DNA of 64,000 nucleotides from Desulfacinum hydrothermale DSM 13146. Its GTDB lineage: Bacteria > Desulfobacterota > Syntrophobacteria > Syntrophobacterales > DSM-9756. The notes below the pieces were generated by a model. It was not told the DNA's origin, did not search any database, and saw only the letters and a program-made list of their open reading frames with translations. Positions within the stretch are counted from its first letter, which is position 1. Each line of letters begins with the position of its first letter. A program made the position numbers and the translations under genes. The stretch spans positions 36,797 through 100,796 of the forward strand of contig NZ_FWXF01000012.1 in NCBI RefSeq assembly GCF_900176285.1, given 5' to 3'. This document shows, one piece after another, positions 16,220 to 24,788 of this stretch.

Positions 16220-17011
16220 TCAACCGGACAAGAAGCCCAGATACCACTGGAACACAGCCTTGCCCCAGAAAAGATAACAGATCGCCCCCAAAGACAAAAA
16301 GGGGCCGAAGGGGATCCGAGCGGAGGCCATCTTCTCCCGATGGCGAACCATCATCCCCAGACCGACCGCCGTCCCCAACACGGACGACACAAAGATGGTA
16401 AAGACGACCCCCTGCCACCCGGTGAAGGCACCGATCATGGCCAGCAGCTTGATGTCCCCGCCCCCCAAGCCGTCCTGTTTTCTCAACGCCTGATAGGCCC
16501 ACGCCACGGCATAGAAAAGGCCTCCGCCCAGCAGCGCGCCCAGGAGCGAATCGCTCCACGACAGGTGGGATCCCACCAGGGACGCGATCAATCCCACCAC
16601 CAGTCCCGAAAGGGACAACACGTCCGGGATCAGGTAGGTGTCCAGGTCGATGAAGGCAATGAGAAGCAAAAGGGCTGAAAAGATAAAGAAGAGGACAAAG
16701 GAGAATCCCAGACCGAACTGTCGGTACAAGAGGAGCGCCAAGATGCCGGTCAGAAGTTCCACCAAAGGGTATCGCAGCGATATGCGCGCTTTGCAGCTGC
16801 GACACCTTCCCCGCAGCAGCAGGTAGCTCAGCAAGGGAAGGTTGTCGTACCAGGCGATGGGCGACCGGCAGGAAGGACACCTGGATCCGGGAAACACAAG
16901 GGACTGGCGGCTCGGGAGCCGGTGGATCACCACGTTGAAGAAGCTGCCCAGACAGCATCCCACCGCCACCAGGAAAATTTCGATCAGGGGTTCCATCTTC
17001 CACAGATCCAT
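16220..17011 (-). CDS. pilD: Type 4 prepilin peptidase (A24 family)
   Basis: The 263-residue membrane protein has the PilD layout: an N-terminal membrane segment with GSFFNVVIHRLP and a cytoplasmic zinc site with two CxxC pairs (RCPSCRSPIAWYDNLPLLSYLL and CRSCKARIS). About six further helices carry the two catalytic aspartates in FIDLDTYLIPD and GGGDIKLLAMIGAF. It cleaves and usually N-methylates type IV pilins and type II secretion pseudopilins. Nearby dprA suggests a link with transformation, but no pilin gene is in view. The start may be 17011 or the ATG at 16996. Confidence 0.92.
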   Translation of the reverse strand: MDLWKMEPLIEIFLVAVGCCLGSFFNVVIHRLPSRQSLVFPGSRCPSCRSPIAWYDNLPLLSYLLLRGRCRSCKARISLRYPLVELLTGILALLLYRQFGLGFSFVLFFIFSALLLLIAFIDLDTYLIPDVLSLSGLVVGLIASLVGSHLSWSDSLLGALLGGGLFYAVAWAYQALRKQDGLGGGDIKLLAMIGAFTGWQGVVFTIFVSSVLGTAVGLGMMVRHREKMASARIPFGPFLSLGAICYLFWGKAVFQWYLGFLSG

Positions 17012-17036
17012 GGCTTCGTCCCGATTCTGGCCACGC

Positions 17037-19355
17037 TCACGAGTCGCTGAACTTGTATCCGCACCCGGGTCGAGCGCAGGTGTAGGTCTTATCGCCCTTC
17101 TTGTTCACCCTTTCCACCATGGCCGGGGAGCCGCACTGAGGGCACGTGATCTTGACCGGTCTGTTCCACAAGACGAGATCGCAGTCCGGATAGCGATTGC
17201 AGCCGTAGAATTTTCGCCCGCGCTTGCTCAACCGCTCCACCAGCTCCCCGTCGCATCCTTCCCGCGGACAGGGAATGCCCAGACCGATGGGCATGGTGTT
17301 CTTGCATTTGGGATAGGCGCTGCAAGCCAGGAAGTCCCCGTAACGGCCCCGTTTGACCACCATGGGACTGCCGCACTTGTCGCAGACCTGGTCGGTGGTT
17401 TCCTGCTCCACCATGCGGATGGCTCCCTTTTCATCCCTCTCGTAGTTGGAAGAAAAGGTGCAGTCCGGATAGCCCATGCAGGCCAAAAACGGCCCGTTTC
17501 GGCTGAATCGGATATGCAGCGGCTTCCCGCACTGGGGACAGGTGAGGCCCGTGGGAAGGCCCTTCACTCGGAGGTTGCGCATCTCCTTTTGAGCCTCCGA
17601 AAGGGTCTTCTGAAAATGGCTGTAGAATTCCTCCAGAACCCGAATGTACGGGGACGTGCCCTGCTCCACCTCGTCCAGGGTCTTTTCCATCTTGGCCGTG
17701 AACTCCACGTCCACGATGTCCGGGAAGTGTTGGACCAGCAGATCGTTGATGATCAGGCCCAGCTCCGTGGGCCTCAGCTGCCGCCGGTTTTGCTTGACGT
17801 AGTCGCGGTCCACGATGGTGGACAGAATGGTGGCGTAGGTGCTGGGTCGGCCCACGCCCCGCTCCTCCAGTTCGCGGATCAGGCTGGCTTCCGTGTACCG
17901 GGACGGCGGCTGGGTGAAGTGCTGCTTGGGGATCAGCTTGTTGAGATCCACCAGGTCCCCTTCCTTCAGATCGGGCAGGCGGCGTTGAGCGCCGTCTTCG
18001 CTGTCCTTGTCGTCTTCGTCCTTGCTCTCGGTGTAGAGCACCATAAAGCCCGGGAATTCAATCACCGAGCCCACGGCACGAAAGACATAGACGGCAGGCT
18101 TTCTCGAAGCGCCATCCTTTCCGCCTTCTTGACGTTCCAGCGCCTCGATGTCCACCGACGTCTGGAAGATCCGAGCCGGCGCCATCTGGCAGGCCACGAA
18201 CCGCTTCCATATCAGGTTGTAGAGGGCCCATTCATCGCGTCCCAGATAGTCCTTGACGGACTCGGGCGTACGAAACACATCGGTGGGCCGAATGGCTTCG
18301 TGAGCGTCCTGAGCCGCTGATTTGGTCTTGTAGACCACCGGGCGGCCCGGCAGATACTCCTTACCGTAGGCCTGTCCGATGTAGTCCCGCACCGCCTTGA
18401 CCGCCTCATCGGCCAGGCGCGTCGAATCCGTTCGCATATAGGTGATGAGGCCCACGGCCCCTTCTTCACCCAGCTCCACGCCTTCGTAGAGCCTTTGCGC
18501 CACGCGCATGGTCTTCTTGGCGGCAAAGCGCAGTTTGCGGGCCGCTTCCTGCTGCAAGGTGCTGGTGATGAAGGGAGCGGGCGCTTTGCGCTGGCGCCTC
18601 TTCTTGTCCACCTTTTGGACACGGAAGCACCTACCCTGAACCTCGCCAACGATGGCCGAGGCCTCTTTCTCGGTGGAGATCGCCGCCTTTTTCTTGCCGA
18701 TCCGCCACAGCTTGGCCAGAAAGTCCTGCGGTCCCCCGGAGGCATCATCGGCGGAGGGCTTGGCCAGATGCGCCGTAATGGACCAATACTCCTGGGGTTC
18801 GAAGCGCTGGATCTCGCGCTCCCGTTCGCACACCAACCGCAGGGCCACCGATTGCACCCTGCCGGCACTCAACCCCCGCCGGACCTTCTCCCAGAGCAGA
18901 GGAGAAATGAGGTATCCCACCAGACGGTCCAAGATCCGGCGTGCCTGCTGGGCATCGTAGAGGTTCCGATTCAGCTGCCCGGGATGCTGCAACGCCTCCT
19001 TGATAGCCCTGTGGGTGAGTTCATAGAAAAGCACCCGGTGAACCGGCTTGCCGTTGGCCTTCAGTTCTTCGGCTATGTGCCACGCGATGGCCTCCCCCTC
19101 CCGGTCCGGGTCGGGCCCCAGATAGATGGCGTCCGCTTTGGCCGCAGCTTCGCTCAATTCCTTCAGAACCTTCTTTTTTCCCCGAATGACCTGGTACTGG
19201 GGCTTGAACTGGTGCTCCACGTCGATGCCCAGTTTGGTCTTCGGCAGGTCCTTCACATGGCCCACGGAGGCTTTGACAATGAAATCCTTACCAAGATACC
19301 GATTGAGTGTTCGCGCCTTGGTCGGACTCTCTACGATCAGCAGTGATTTGGCCAT
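17037..19355 (-). CDS. topA: DNA topoisomerase I
   Basis: The 772-residue type IA topoisomerase begins with the TOPRIM domain (LLIVESPTKARTLNRYLG, then GPDPDREGEAIAWH). It has the RRILDRLVGYLISPLLW and GRVQSVALRLV regions and the active-site tyrosine in GLITYMRTDSTR. The tail has four zinc-ribbon units of CxxC type (starting at CPQCGKPL, CDKCGSPM, CPREGCDG and CPQCGSPA). It relaxes negative supercoils. ATG follows GAGGGATGA. It lies downstream of dprA with a gap of only 66 bases, a common pairing in bacteria. Confidence 0.95.
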   Translation of the reverse strand: MAKSLLIVESPTKARTLNRYLGKDFIVKASVGHVKDLPKTKLGIDVEHQFKPQYQVIRGKKKVLKELSEAAAKADAIYLGPDPDREGEAIAWHIAEELKANGKPVHRVLFYELTHRAIKEALQHPGQLNRNLYDAQQARRILDRLVGYLISPLLWEKVRRGLSAGRVQSVALRLVCEREREIQRFEPQEYWSITAHLAKPSADDASGGPQDFLAKLWRIGKKKAAISTEKEASAIVGEVQGRCFRVQKVDKKRRQRKAPAPFITSTLQQEAARKLRFAAKKTMRVAQRLYEGVELGEEGAVGLITYMRTDSTRLADEAVKAVRDYIGQAYGKEYLPGRPVVYKTKSAAQDAHEAIRPTDVFRTPESVKDYLGRDEWALYNLIWKRFVACQMAPARIFQTSVDIEALERQEGGKDGASRKPAVYVFRAVGSVIEFPGFMVLYTESKDEDDKDSEDGAQRRLPDLKEGDLVDLNKLIPKQHFTQPPSRYTEASLIRELEERGVGRPSTYATILSTIVDRDYVKQNRRQLRPTELGLIINDLLVQHFPDIVDVEFTAKMEKTLDEVEQGTSPYIRVLEEFYSHFQKTLSEAQKEMRNLRVKGLPTGLTCPQCGKPLHIRFSRNGPFLACMGYPDCTFSSNYERDEKGAIRMVEQETTDQVCDKCGSPMVVKRGRYGDFLACSAYPKCKNTMPIGLGIPCPREGCDGELVERLSKRGRKFYGCNRYPDCDLVLWNRPVKITCPQCGSPAMVERVNKKGDKTYTCARPGCGYKFSDS

Positions 19356-19421
19356 TCATCCCTCGATGAGTTCGTCTCTCAGTAATCTTTTCGGCAACCT
19401 CGGCCGTTTTCTTGAAAACAA

Positions 19422-20549
19422 TCAAAGGCGGACAAAATACTTGCCGGGCAGCTGGCGCACAAGCCCTTTCATTTCCAATTCCAAAAGGAGCGCCATGGCT
19501 CGAGCCGCCGAGAAGGAACCGTTTCGGCAGATCTGATCCACATGGATTGGCTCCCGGCAAAGAAGGCCCAGAAGCCGCTGCGCCTCCTCGCTCAGTTCCT
19601 TGTCATCCCCCCGGCCCTCTCCACCTGGCTGCGATTCCGGCAGGCTCCAGCTCGGTCGCACCATGGGCGAAATCTCTTCCAGGATATCTTCCGCCGATTC
19701 CACCAGTTTGGCCCCCTGGCGCAGCAGCCGGTGTGGTCCGGAACTCCGGAAGTGACGCGCCATTCCCGGCACGGCAAACACCTCCCGGCCCTGTTCCAGG
19801 GCCAGCCGCGCCGTGATGAGCGATCCGCTGCGATCGGCCGCCTCCACCACCACCACACCCAGACAAAGGCCGCTGATGATGCGGTTTCGCATGGGAAAGT
19901 GCCCGGCCAGCGGCGGTGTCCCCAGCGGAAATTCGCTCACCAGAGCGCCCCCCTGGGCGATCCGGGAACGAAGATCCCGGTTGGGCTTGGGATAGATCAC
20001 GTCCAGGCCGCAGCCCAACACGGCGATGGTGCGTCCCCCCGCCTTGAGGGCCCCGCGATGGGCCGCGGTGTCGATACCCACGGCGAAGCCGCTCACCACG
20101 GTCACTCCGCGCCGAGCCAGATCCGCGCAGAGCCTTTCCGTGAAAAGAAGCCCCCCGGGCGAAGCAAAGCGCGATCCCACCACCGCCACCGCCACCAGAT
20201 CCCGGGGCTCCAGGGGCCCGGTCACATAGAGAACCGGCGGAGGGTCTGGGATCGTCTTGAGGTTCTGCGGGTAGTCGTCATCGTCCAGGCAGACGATTCC
20301 CCAACCCCGGCGCCTGAGCGCCTCCCATTCTTCCTCCACCGGTCGCAAGGTCCGCTTCCGGCCCAGGGCTTCTTTGGCCTGGCGCCGCAGCCCAGGAACC
20401 GTTTCCAGGTCGCGGCCGCCGGCGCGCAGCACCGCTTCGGGAGATCCGAAACGTTCCAGGAGACGCCGCATGGAACGCGCCCCCAGGCCGGGTGTGAGCC
20501 GGAGGGTGAGCCAAGCCCTTGTCTTTGTGTCCAGTTCGGTTCGTGTCAC
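19422..20549 (-). CDS. dprA: DNA-processing protein DprA (Smf)
   Basis: The 375-residue protein is taken from GTG 20549 (VTRTELDTKTRAW) behind AAGGAAG; the longer frame reaches into the divergent promoter region. It has an N-terminal helix-hairpin-helix-like part (LTPGLGARSMRRLLERFGS) and a Rossmann core with VAVVGSRFASPGG, VSGFAVGIDTAAHRGAL, AVLGCGLDVIYPKPN and SEFPLGTPPLAGHFPMRNRIISGL. A C-terminal winged-helix-like tail ends in LLELEMKGLVRQLPGKYFVRL. DprA loads RecA on incoming single strands in transformation. Confidence 0.92.
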   Translation of the reverse strand: MTRTELDTKTRAWLTLRLTPGLGARSMRRLLERFGSPEAVLRAGGRDLETVPGLRRQAKEALGRKRTLRPVEEEWEALRRRGWGIVCLDDDDYPQNLKTIPDPPPVLYVTGPLEPRDLVAVAVVGSRFASPGGLLFTERLCADLARRGVTVVSGFAVGIDTAAHRGALKAGGRTIAVLGCGLDVIYPKPNRDLRSRIAQGGALVSEFPLGTPPLAGHFPMRNRIISGLCLGVVVVEAADRSGSLITARLALEQGREVFAVPGMARHFRSSGPHRLLRQGAKLVESAEDILEEISPMVRPSWSLPESQPGGEGRGDDKELSEEAQRLLGLLCREPIHVDQICRNGSFSAARAMALLLELEMKGLVRQLPGKYFVRL

Positions 20550-20585
20550 GAAGGCTTCCTTGATCCGTTTTTGCTGGCAGTGATA

Positions 20586-20612
20586 GTTATAGATCCCTTG
20601 AGCGTTTGTCAA
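20586..20612 (-). promoter_or_regulatory. Candidate sigma-70 promoter of dprA-topA
   Basis: On the minus strand a perfect TTGACA (20607-20612) is followed by TATAAC (20586-20591). The 15-base spacer is short, so strength is uncertain, but both hexamers are good and the site lies 37 bases upstream of the dprA start. Confidence 0.45.
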
Positions 20613-20652
20613 ATCCGGACGCGGCTTGCCTCCCGTCCCCTTTGGAGAAACG

Positions 20653-21936
20653 ATGACCCAACCTGTCAAGAAGCCGGAACTGCTGGCCCCGGGCGGCACC
20701 CTGGAAAAGGTGCGCATCGCCTTCCGTTACGGCGCCGATGCCGTCTATGTGGGAGGGACCCGCTTCAGCCTGAGGGCTCAAGCGGGCAACCTGACGGATG
20801 AAGAGCTGGCCCAGGCGGTCCAACTGGCCCACTGCTGGGGAAAGAAGCTTTATCTAGCCGTCAATGTCTTTGCCCATCCCGAGGAATGGGCCGAACTGGA
20901 AGAGGCTGTCGCCTATGCGGCGGGAATCGGGGTGGACGGACTCATTGTGAGCGATCCCGGGGTGATCGACCTGGCCCGGCGGACCGTCCCCCACGTGGCG
21001 CTCCACCTGAGCACCCAGGCCAACACCACCAACGCCGCCAGCGCCCGGTTCTGGGCCCGACACGGTCTGCGCCGCATCAACCTGGCTCGAGAACTCAGTT
21101 GGGAAGAGATGCTGGCCATTCGAAAAGCGGTGGACGTGGAATTGGAGGTGTTCGTTCACGGGGCCTTATGTATGTCCTACTCCGGAAGGTGCCTTCTGAG
21201 CGCCTTTCTCACCCGGCGGAGCGCCAACCGGGGCCTGTGCACTCAGCCGTGCCGGTGGCGCTATCATCTGGTGGAGGAAAAGCGGCCCGGAGAGTACCTG
21301 CCCGTGGAAGAAGACGGCCGGGGCACCTATATCTTCAATTCCCGCGACCTGTGCCTTCTTCCCAAGCTGCCGGAGATACTGGGCCTGGGAGTGGATGCCT
21401 GCAAGATCGAAGGGCGCATGAAGGGCGCCCATTATGTGGCATCGGTGGTGCGGGCCTATCGGCTGGCCATCGACCGCTATTTCCAAGATCCCCAAGGCTT
21501 TCATCTGGACCCGGCTTGGATGGAGGATCTGGACCGGGTGAGCCACCGGCCTTACACCTGCGGGCTCATGTTTTCCGACCACACCGGGGCCGATGCCGCC
21601 GTGGCCCACCACGTGGACTACCGGCGCACCCACACGCTGGCAGGGATCGTGAGACGTCACCCCGCCTCCCACCGGGAACACCCGGAATATGGCCGTCGGG
21701 ATCCGCTGCCCGTTGTGCTGGAAGCGCGCAGCCCCCTGGTTCCAGGTGCCCGCCTGGAATTCCTCTTCCCCGACGGCTCCAACAGGCCCTTTCACATAGC
21801 CGAAATGCTGGACGTGGCGGGGCGCCCCCTGGAAAGAGCCCACCCCAATCAGCGGGTCCTGCTCCAGGTCCCCTTCGAACCCTTTCCCGACCAGGTGGTG
21901 CGCATGACATCCGAGCCCATCCGACCGGCGAAGTAA
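20653..21936 (+). CDS. trhP: U32-family tRNA 5-hydroxyuridine protein (TrhP/YegQ-like)
   Basis: The 427-residue protein starts at ATG 20653 behind GGAG. The frame matches the U32 family in the YegQ/TrhP branch: PELLAPGGTLEKVRIAFRYGADAVYVGG, VDGLIVSDPGVIDLARR, ARELSWEEML, the signature FVHGALCMSYSGRCLLSAFLT, NRGLCTQPCRWRY, RPGEYLPVEEDGRGTYIFNSRDL and DACKIEGRMKGAHYVASVVRAYR. The cysteines hold an iron-sulfur cluster. TrhP uses prephenate-dependent chemistry to make 5-hydroxyuridine at tRNA position 34. Older annotation calls these collagenase-like peptidases. It is divergent from dprA. Confidence 0.88.
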   Translation: MTQPVKKPELLAPGGTLEKVRIAFRYGADAVYVGGTRFSLRAQAGNLTDEELAQAVQLAHCWGKKLYLAVNVFAHPEEWAELEEAVAYAAGIGVDGLIVSDPGVIDLARRTVPHVALHLSTQANTTNAASARFWARHGLRRINLARELSWEEMLAIRKAVDVELEVFVHGALCMSYSGRCLLSAFLTRRSANRGLCTQPCRWRYHLVEEKRPGEYLPVEEDGRGTYIFNSRDLCLLPKLPEILGLGVDACKIEGRMKGAHYVASVVRAYRLAIDRYFQDPQGFHLDPAWMEDLDRVSHRPYTCGLMFSDHTGADAAVAHHVDYRRTHTLAGIVRRHPASHREHPEYGRRDPLPVVLEARSPLVPGARLEFLFPDGSNRPFHIAEMLDVAGRPLERAHPNQRVLLQVPFEPFPDQVVRMTSEPIRPAK

Positions 21937-22358
21937 AAGGCTTGAAAGGACACTTCAGCGGGTCCCTTTCGGCCGGTCCGCCGCCTGTGCGGCGGCGTCA
22001 CGACTCATTCCCGTACCGGCGGACCGTGGCGACAAAAGATAAAAAGCGTGTGGAAAACGAGGGAGGGGGATGGGAACGCAACGCGCCGCGGTGATGAACG
22101 ATCCGGGCACCTTGTCGGAAGACGGCACCAGCCGCCGGGAGCGCACCCCCCGTCCAGGAGGCTATCTGACAAGGGCCTTTCAGCCTTTTCGGGAGTTTTC
22201 TAGCTGACTGCAATTCCACAGTGCTCTGTGGCTCTTATGGAGCGTTGTGGGAGGCGGGTTCGGAACCCGCCCCTACTGCTCAAGGGCCAGGCCGGTAGGA
22301 CGGGCGCGCCGGGTAACTCTAACCTTCCGGCCGCACAAGAAATGAGGAGGACAAGCTC
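21937..22358. other. Intergenic region between convergent trhP-like and nuoG-like genes
   Basis: These 422 bases contain a 7-bp hairpin CCGCCGC-CTGT-GCGGCGG (21978-21995) that could end trhP transcription, and repeat copy 4 near 22243. No gene of support is seen in the rest. Confidence 0.45.
22243..22274. repeat. Intergenic repeat, palindrome-only copy 4
   Basis: Only the closing part of the repeat family is present: GGCGGGTTC-G-GAACCCGCC at 22252-22270 with short flanks. The opening block is absent. Confidence 0.55.
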
Positions 22359-24158
22359 CTAGAGGCGGGCGGCGTAGAACTTGATCGGCTTTTCCGCCCC
22401 TTCCAGCTCCATGCGCTCGGTTCCCGCACCATCGTCTCCGATGGGCCAGCACAGGCCGTCCACCGCCTCATAGGAGACGGGCCCCAGATCCTTGACGAGT
22501 TGGGCGGCTTCCGCAAAGGCGGCCGCCGGTCCGGCCAGGGCCAGGCTTCCGTTGAGGCGCCTGAGCAGGCCGTTGATGAGGTCGAAGTCCGTTTGGGCCT
22601 GACCGGGCGGGTCCATGACCGGGGCGAGTCTTTGGAAGCGCCGCTCGCAGTTGACGGCCGTTCCCTCCTTTTCCATGTAGGCGGCGCCCGGCAGAACCAC
22701 GTGGGCGAAGTCGGCCGCCCGGTTCTTGGCCGTATCCTGGACGATCAGAAGCTGCAGTTTGGCCAGGGCCGATTCCACCTTTCTTTCCGGAAGTCCCAAC
22801 CCATAGGGATCCACCCCCACCAGGTAGAGGGCCTTGATTTGGCCCTTTTCGATGGCTTCAAACATGCTGGGCCAGGAAAGGCCGGGATCGCCGGGCACGT
22901 CCGCACCCCACAGGTTGGAGGCGACCTTGCGGGAAGCCGCCTGGGTGGCCGACCGAAAGCCGGGAAGGTACTTGGGGCAGGCGCCGAACTGGAGGGCCCC
23001 CTGGCCGTTTCCCGCCGTGCCCATGGCCATCACGCCCCCGCCGGGGACTCCCACCGAGCCCAAGAGGGCCTGCAGGGCCACACACATCCGGTAGAAGGTC
23101 TCGTTGGCCGGCTCCCGCGCTTTGTCCGCCCCGTAGATGAGGCAAGCCGGTTTCTGGGAGGCATACAATCGTGCCGCCTCTCGGAGGGCATCTTCCGAAA
23201 GCCCCGTTTTCTCCGCCACATCGGCCAGGGAGATCTTTTCCAGGCTTCTTTGGAGCTTTTCCAAGTCCTGGGTGTGGGCTTCCACAAAGCCCTGGTCGTA
23301 GAGCTTTTCATCCACCATCACCTTGAGAAGACCGCACACCAGGGCGCCTTCGGACTCCGGCTGGATGGCCAGGTGGCATTGGGCGTTCTTGGTGAGCCCC
23401 ACCCGGTCGGGATGGGCCACAATCATCACCGCCCCTTCCCGAACCGCCTTGCGGGCTCGGATGGCCGCGATGGCATGTGTTTCCAGGGTGTTGGACCCCA
23501 ATACCAACAGGCTCTTGGCCTGGGCGATGTCCGATAGGGGATTGGTCATGGCCCCCAGGCCCACGCTGCTGGCCAGGCCTTCGTAGAGCGGAAGCTGCCA
23601 GGGACCGGCCACGCTGTCCACGTTTTGAGTTTGCAGACCGGCGCGGGCCAGCTTCTGGAGCAGATAGTACTCCTCGTTGGTCAACATATCGCCGCCCCAA
23701 ACGGCCACGGCCGCCCCTCCGTTCTCTTCCGTCACCTGTCGCAGACGGTCGGCGGCCACATCCAGGGCCTCGTCCACGGGCACCGGGTCCAATTGGCCGG
23801 CGTCGCTTTGGACCAGGGCGCCTCGCAGCCTTTCCGGCGTGTTCACGAAGTTGTAATTGAAACGCCCCCGCTTGCAGAGCGCTCCGCCGCTGGCCGGGGA
23901 CGGGAAGTATCCGTGGGCCGTTACCACCTTGCCCTCGTGAACCTCGTAGGTCACCCCACAGCCCATGGGGCACTGCAGACACACGGTGGTCCCCTTGCTC
24001 ATCTTCCAGGGGCGCACTTCATAGCGCCCGGACCGGAATCCGATGGCGTCCACCGGGCAAAAATCGGCGCAGTGACCGCAAAATTCGCACCCGGCATCCT
24101 CCAGGGGCAGATCAAAGGCCGTGGAGATCCGCTGCTCAAAGCCGCGCCCCACCTTGGT
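22359..24158 (-). CDS. nuoG: NuoG-like molybdopterin-fold subunit, part after the in-frame TGA
   Basis: This 599-residue segment is in the same frame as the 169 residues upstream; only a TGA codon at 24159-24161 separates them. It starts with the second half of a ferredoxin fold (CEFCGHCADFCPVDAIGF). A molybdopterin-oxidoreductase Fe-S motif follows (VCLQCPMGCGVTYEVHEGKV), then the large fold with GGDMLTNEEYYLLQKLAR, VLGSNTLETHAIAAIRARKA, LIYGADKAREPANE and VLPGAAYMEKEGTAVNCERRFQ. Such subunits are NuoG of complex I or the related formate dehydrogenase alpha chains; the nuo context favours NuoG. A separate start (GTG 24152) would cut the ferredoxin domain in two and lacks a good ribosome-binding site, so an independent gene is unlikely. 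Confidence 0.75.
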   Translation of the reverse strand, partial: TKVGRGFEQRISTAFDLPLEDAGCEFCGHCADFCPVDAIGFRSGRYEVRPWKMSKGTTVCLQCPMGCGVTYEVHEGKVVTAHGYFPSPASGGALCKRGRFNYNFVNTPERLRGALVQSDAGQLDPVPVDEALDVAADRLRQVTEENGGAAVAVWGGDMLTNEEYYLLQKLARAGLQTQNVDSVAGPWQLPLYEGLASSVGLGAMTNPLSDIAQAKSLLVLGSNTLETHAIAAIRARKAVREGAVMIVAHPDRVGLTKNAQCHLAIQPESEGALVCGLLKVMVDEKLYDQGFVEAHTQDLEKLQRSLEKISLADVAEKTGLSEDALREAARLYASQKPACLIYGADKAREPANETFYRMCVALQALLGSVGVPGGGVMAMGTAGNGQGALQFGACPKYLPGFRSATQAASRKVASNLWGADVPGDPGLSWPSMFEAIEKGQIKALYLVGVDPYGLGLPERKVESALAKLQLLIVQDTAKNRAADFAHVVLPGAAYMEKEGTAVNCERRFQRLAPVMDPPGQAQTDFDLINGLLRRLNGSLALAGPAAAFAEAAQLVKDLGPVSYEAVDGLCWPIGDDGAGTERMELEGAEKPIKFYAARL

Positions 24159-24668
24159 TCAGATGTCGGCGCCCTGGATTTCGTGGCAGGCCCGGATACA
24201 ACGCCGGCACAGAACGCACTTGTTCATGTCGATATGCAGGTACGGATTGGGGTCCGAATCCACGGGTAGCCGGTGGCGTTCCCCCGTGTAGATGTCCGGC
24301 CGGACCCGGTAGCGGTAAGCCAGATCCTGCAGTTCGCACTGGCCCGTAGCCTGGCACGTCATGCATTCGTTGGGGTGATCGGAAAGAAGCAACTCCAGGA
24401 TCGTCTTGCGGGACTCCTGCACCTTTTCGGAGTCGGTCTCGATCACCATGCCTTCCCGGACCGGAAAGACACAGGCCGCCACCAGCGTGGACCAACCCCG
24501 TCGCACATCCTCCACAACACAGATCCGGCAGGCCTCTTCCAGCGGCAGATAGGGATGGTAGCACAAGGTGGGGATGTACACCCCCGCCTGATTCGCAGCC
24601 TCCAGTATCGTGGCTCCCTCTTCCACCTGCACTTCCTGGCCGTTGATCTTTAACGTGATCTTCGCCAT
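24159..24668 (-). CDS. nuoG: NuoG-like N-terminal Fe-S segment, ending at an in-frame TGA
   Basis: The 169 residues from MAKITLKINGQEV carry the NuoG/HydA-type N terminus: a [2Fe-2S] domain with ligands in YIPTLCYHP, EEACRICVVE and LVAACVFPV. A His-ligated [4Fe-4S] motif follows (DHPNECMTCQATGQCELQDLAYRY), then the first cysteines of a ferredoxin domain (CVLCRRCIRACHEIQ). Translation meets TGA right after GADI, and the rest of the protein continues in frame. Related proteins run through here without a break. The TGA could be a TGG-to-TGA mutation, a base error or recoding. No good selenocysteine insertion element was recognised after the TGA. Confidence 0.75.
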   Translation of the reverse strand: MAKITLKINGQEVQVEEGATILEAANQAGVYIPTLCYHPYLPLEEACRICVVEDVRRGWSTLVAACVFPVREGMVIETDSEKVQESRKTILELLLSDHPNECMTCQATGQCELQDLAYRYRVRPDIYTGERHRLPVDSDPNPYLHIDMNKCVLCRRCIRACHEIQGADI

Positions 24669-24788
24669 ACGCCTCATCCCTCTTTCCATGCTAGGATCCG
24701 TGGGCTCTTTCCACCGGGAGATCCTCAGGGCCCTTCCGCGCCTCGATCTCTTCGAAAGGCCGCCCCGCTGCCGCCCCGAAACCGGTTG

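Noticed and set aside
22359..24152. Separate gene starting at GTG 24152
   Set aside because: It would begin in the middle of a ferredoxin domain with AAGG almost touching the start codon.
24100..24158. Selenocysteine insertion element after the in-frame TGA
   Set aside because: A partial stem GTGGGG / CTCCAC can be drawn, but the apical loop does not fit the bacterial SECIS pattern and the TGA is not at a known selenocysteine site.
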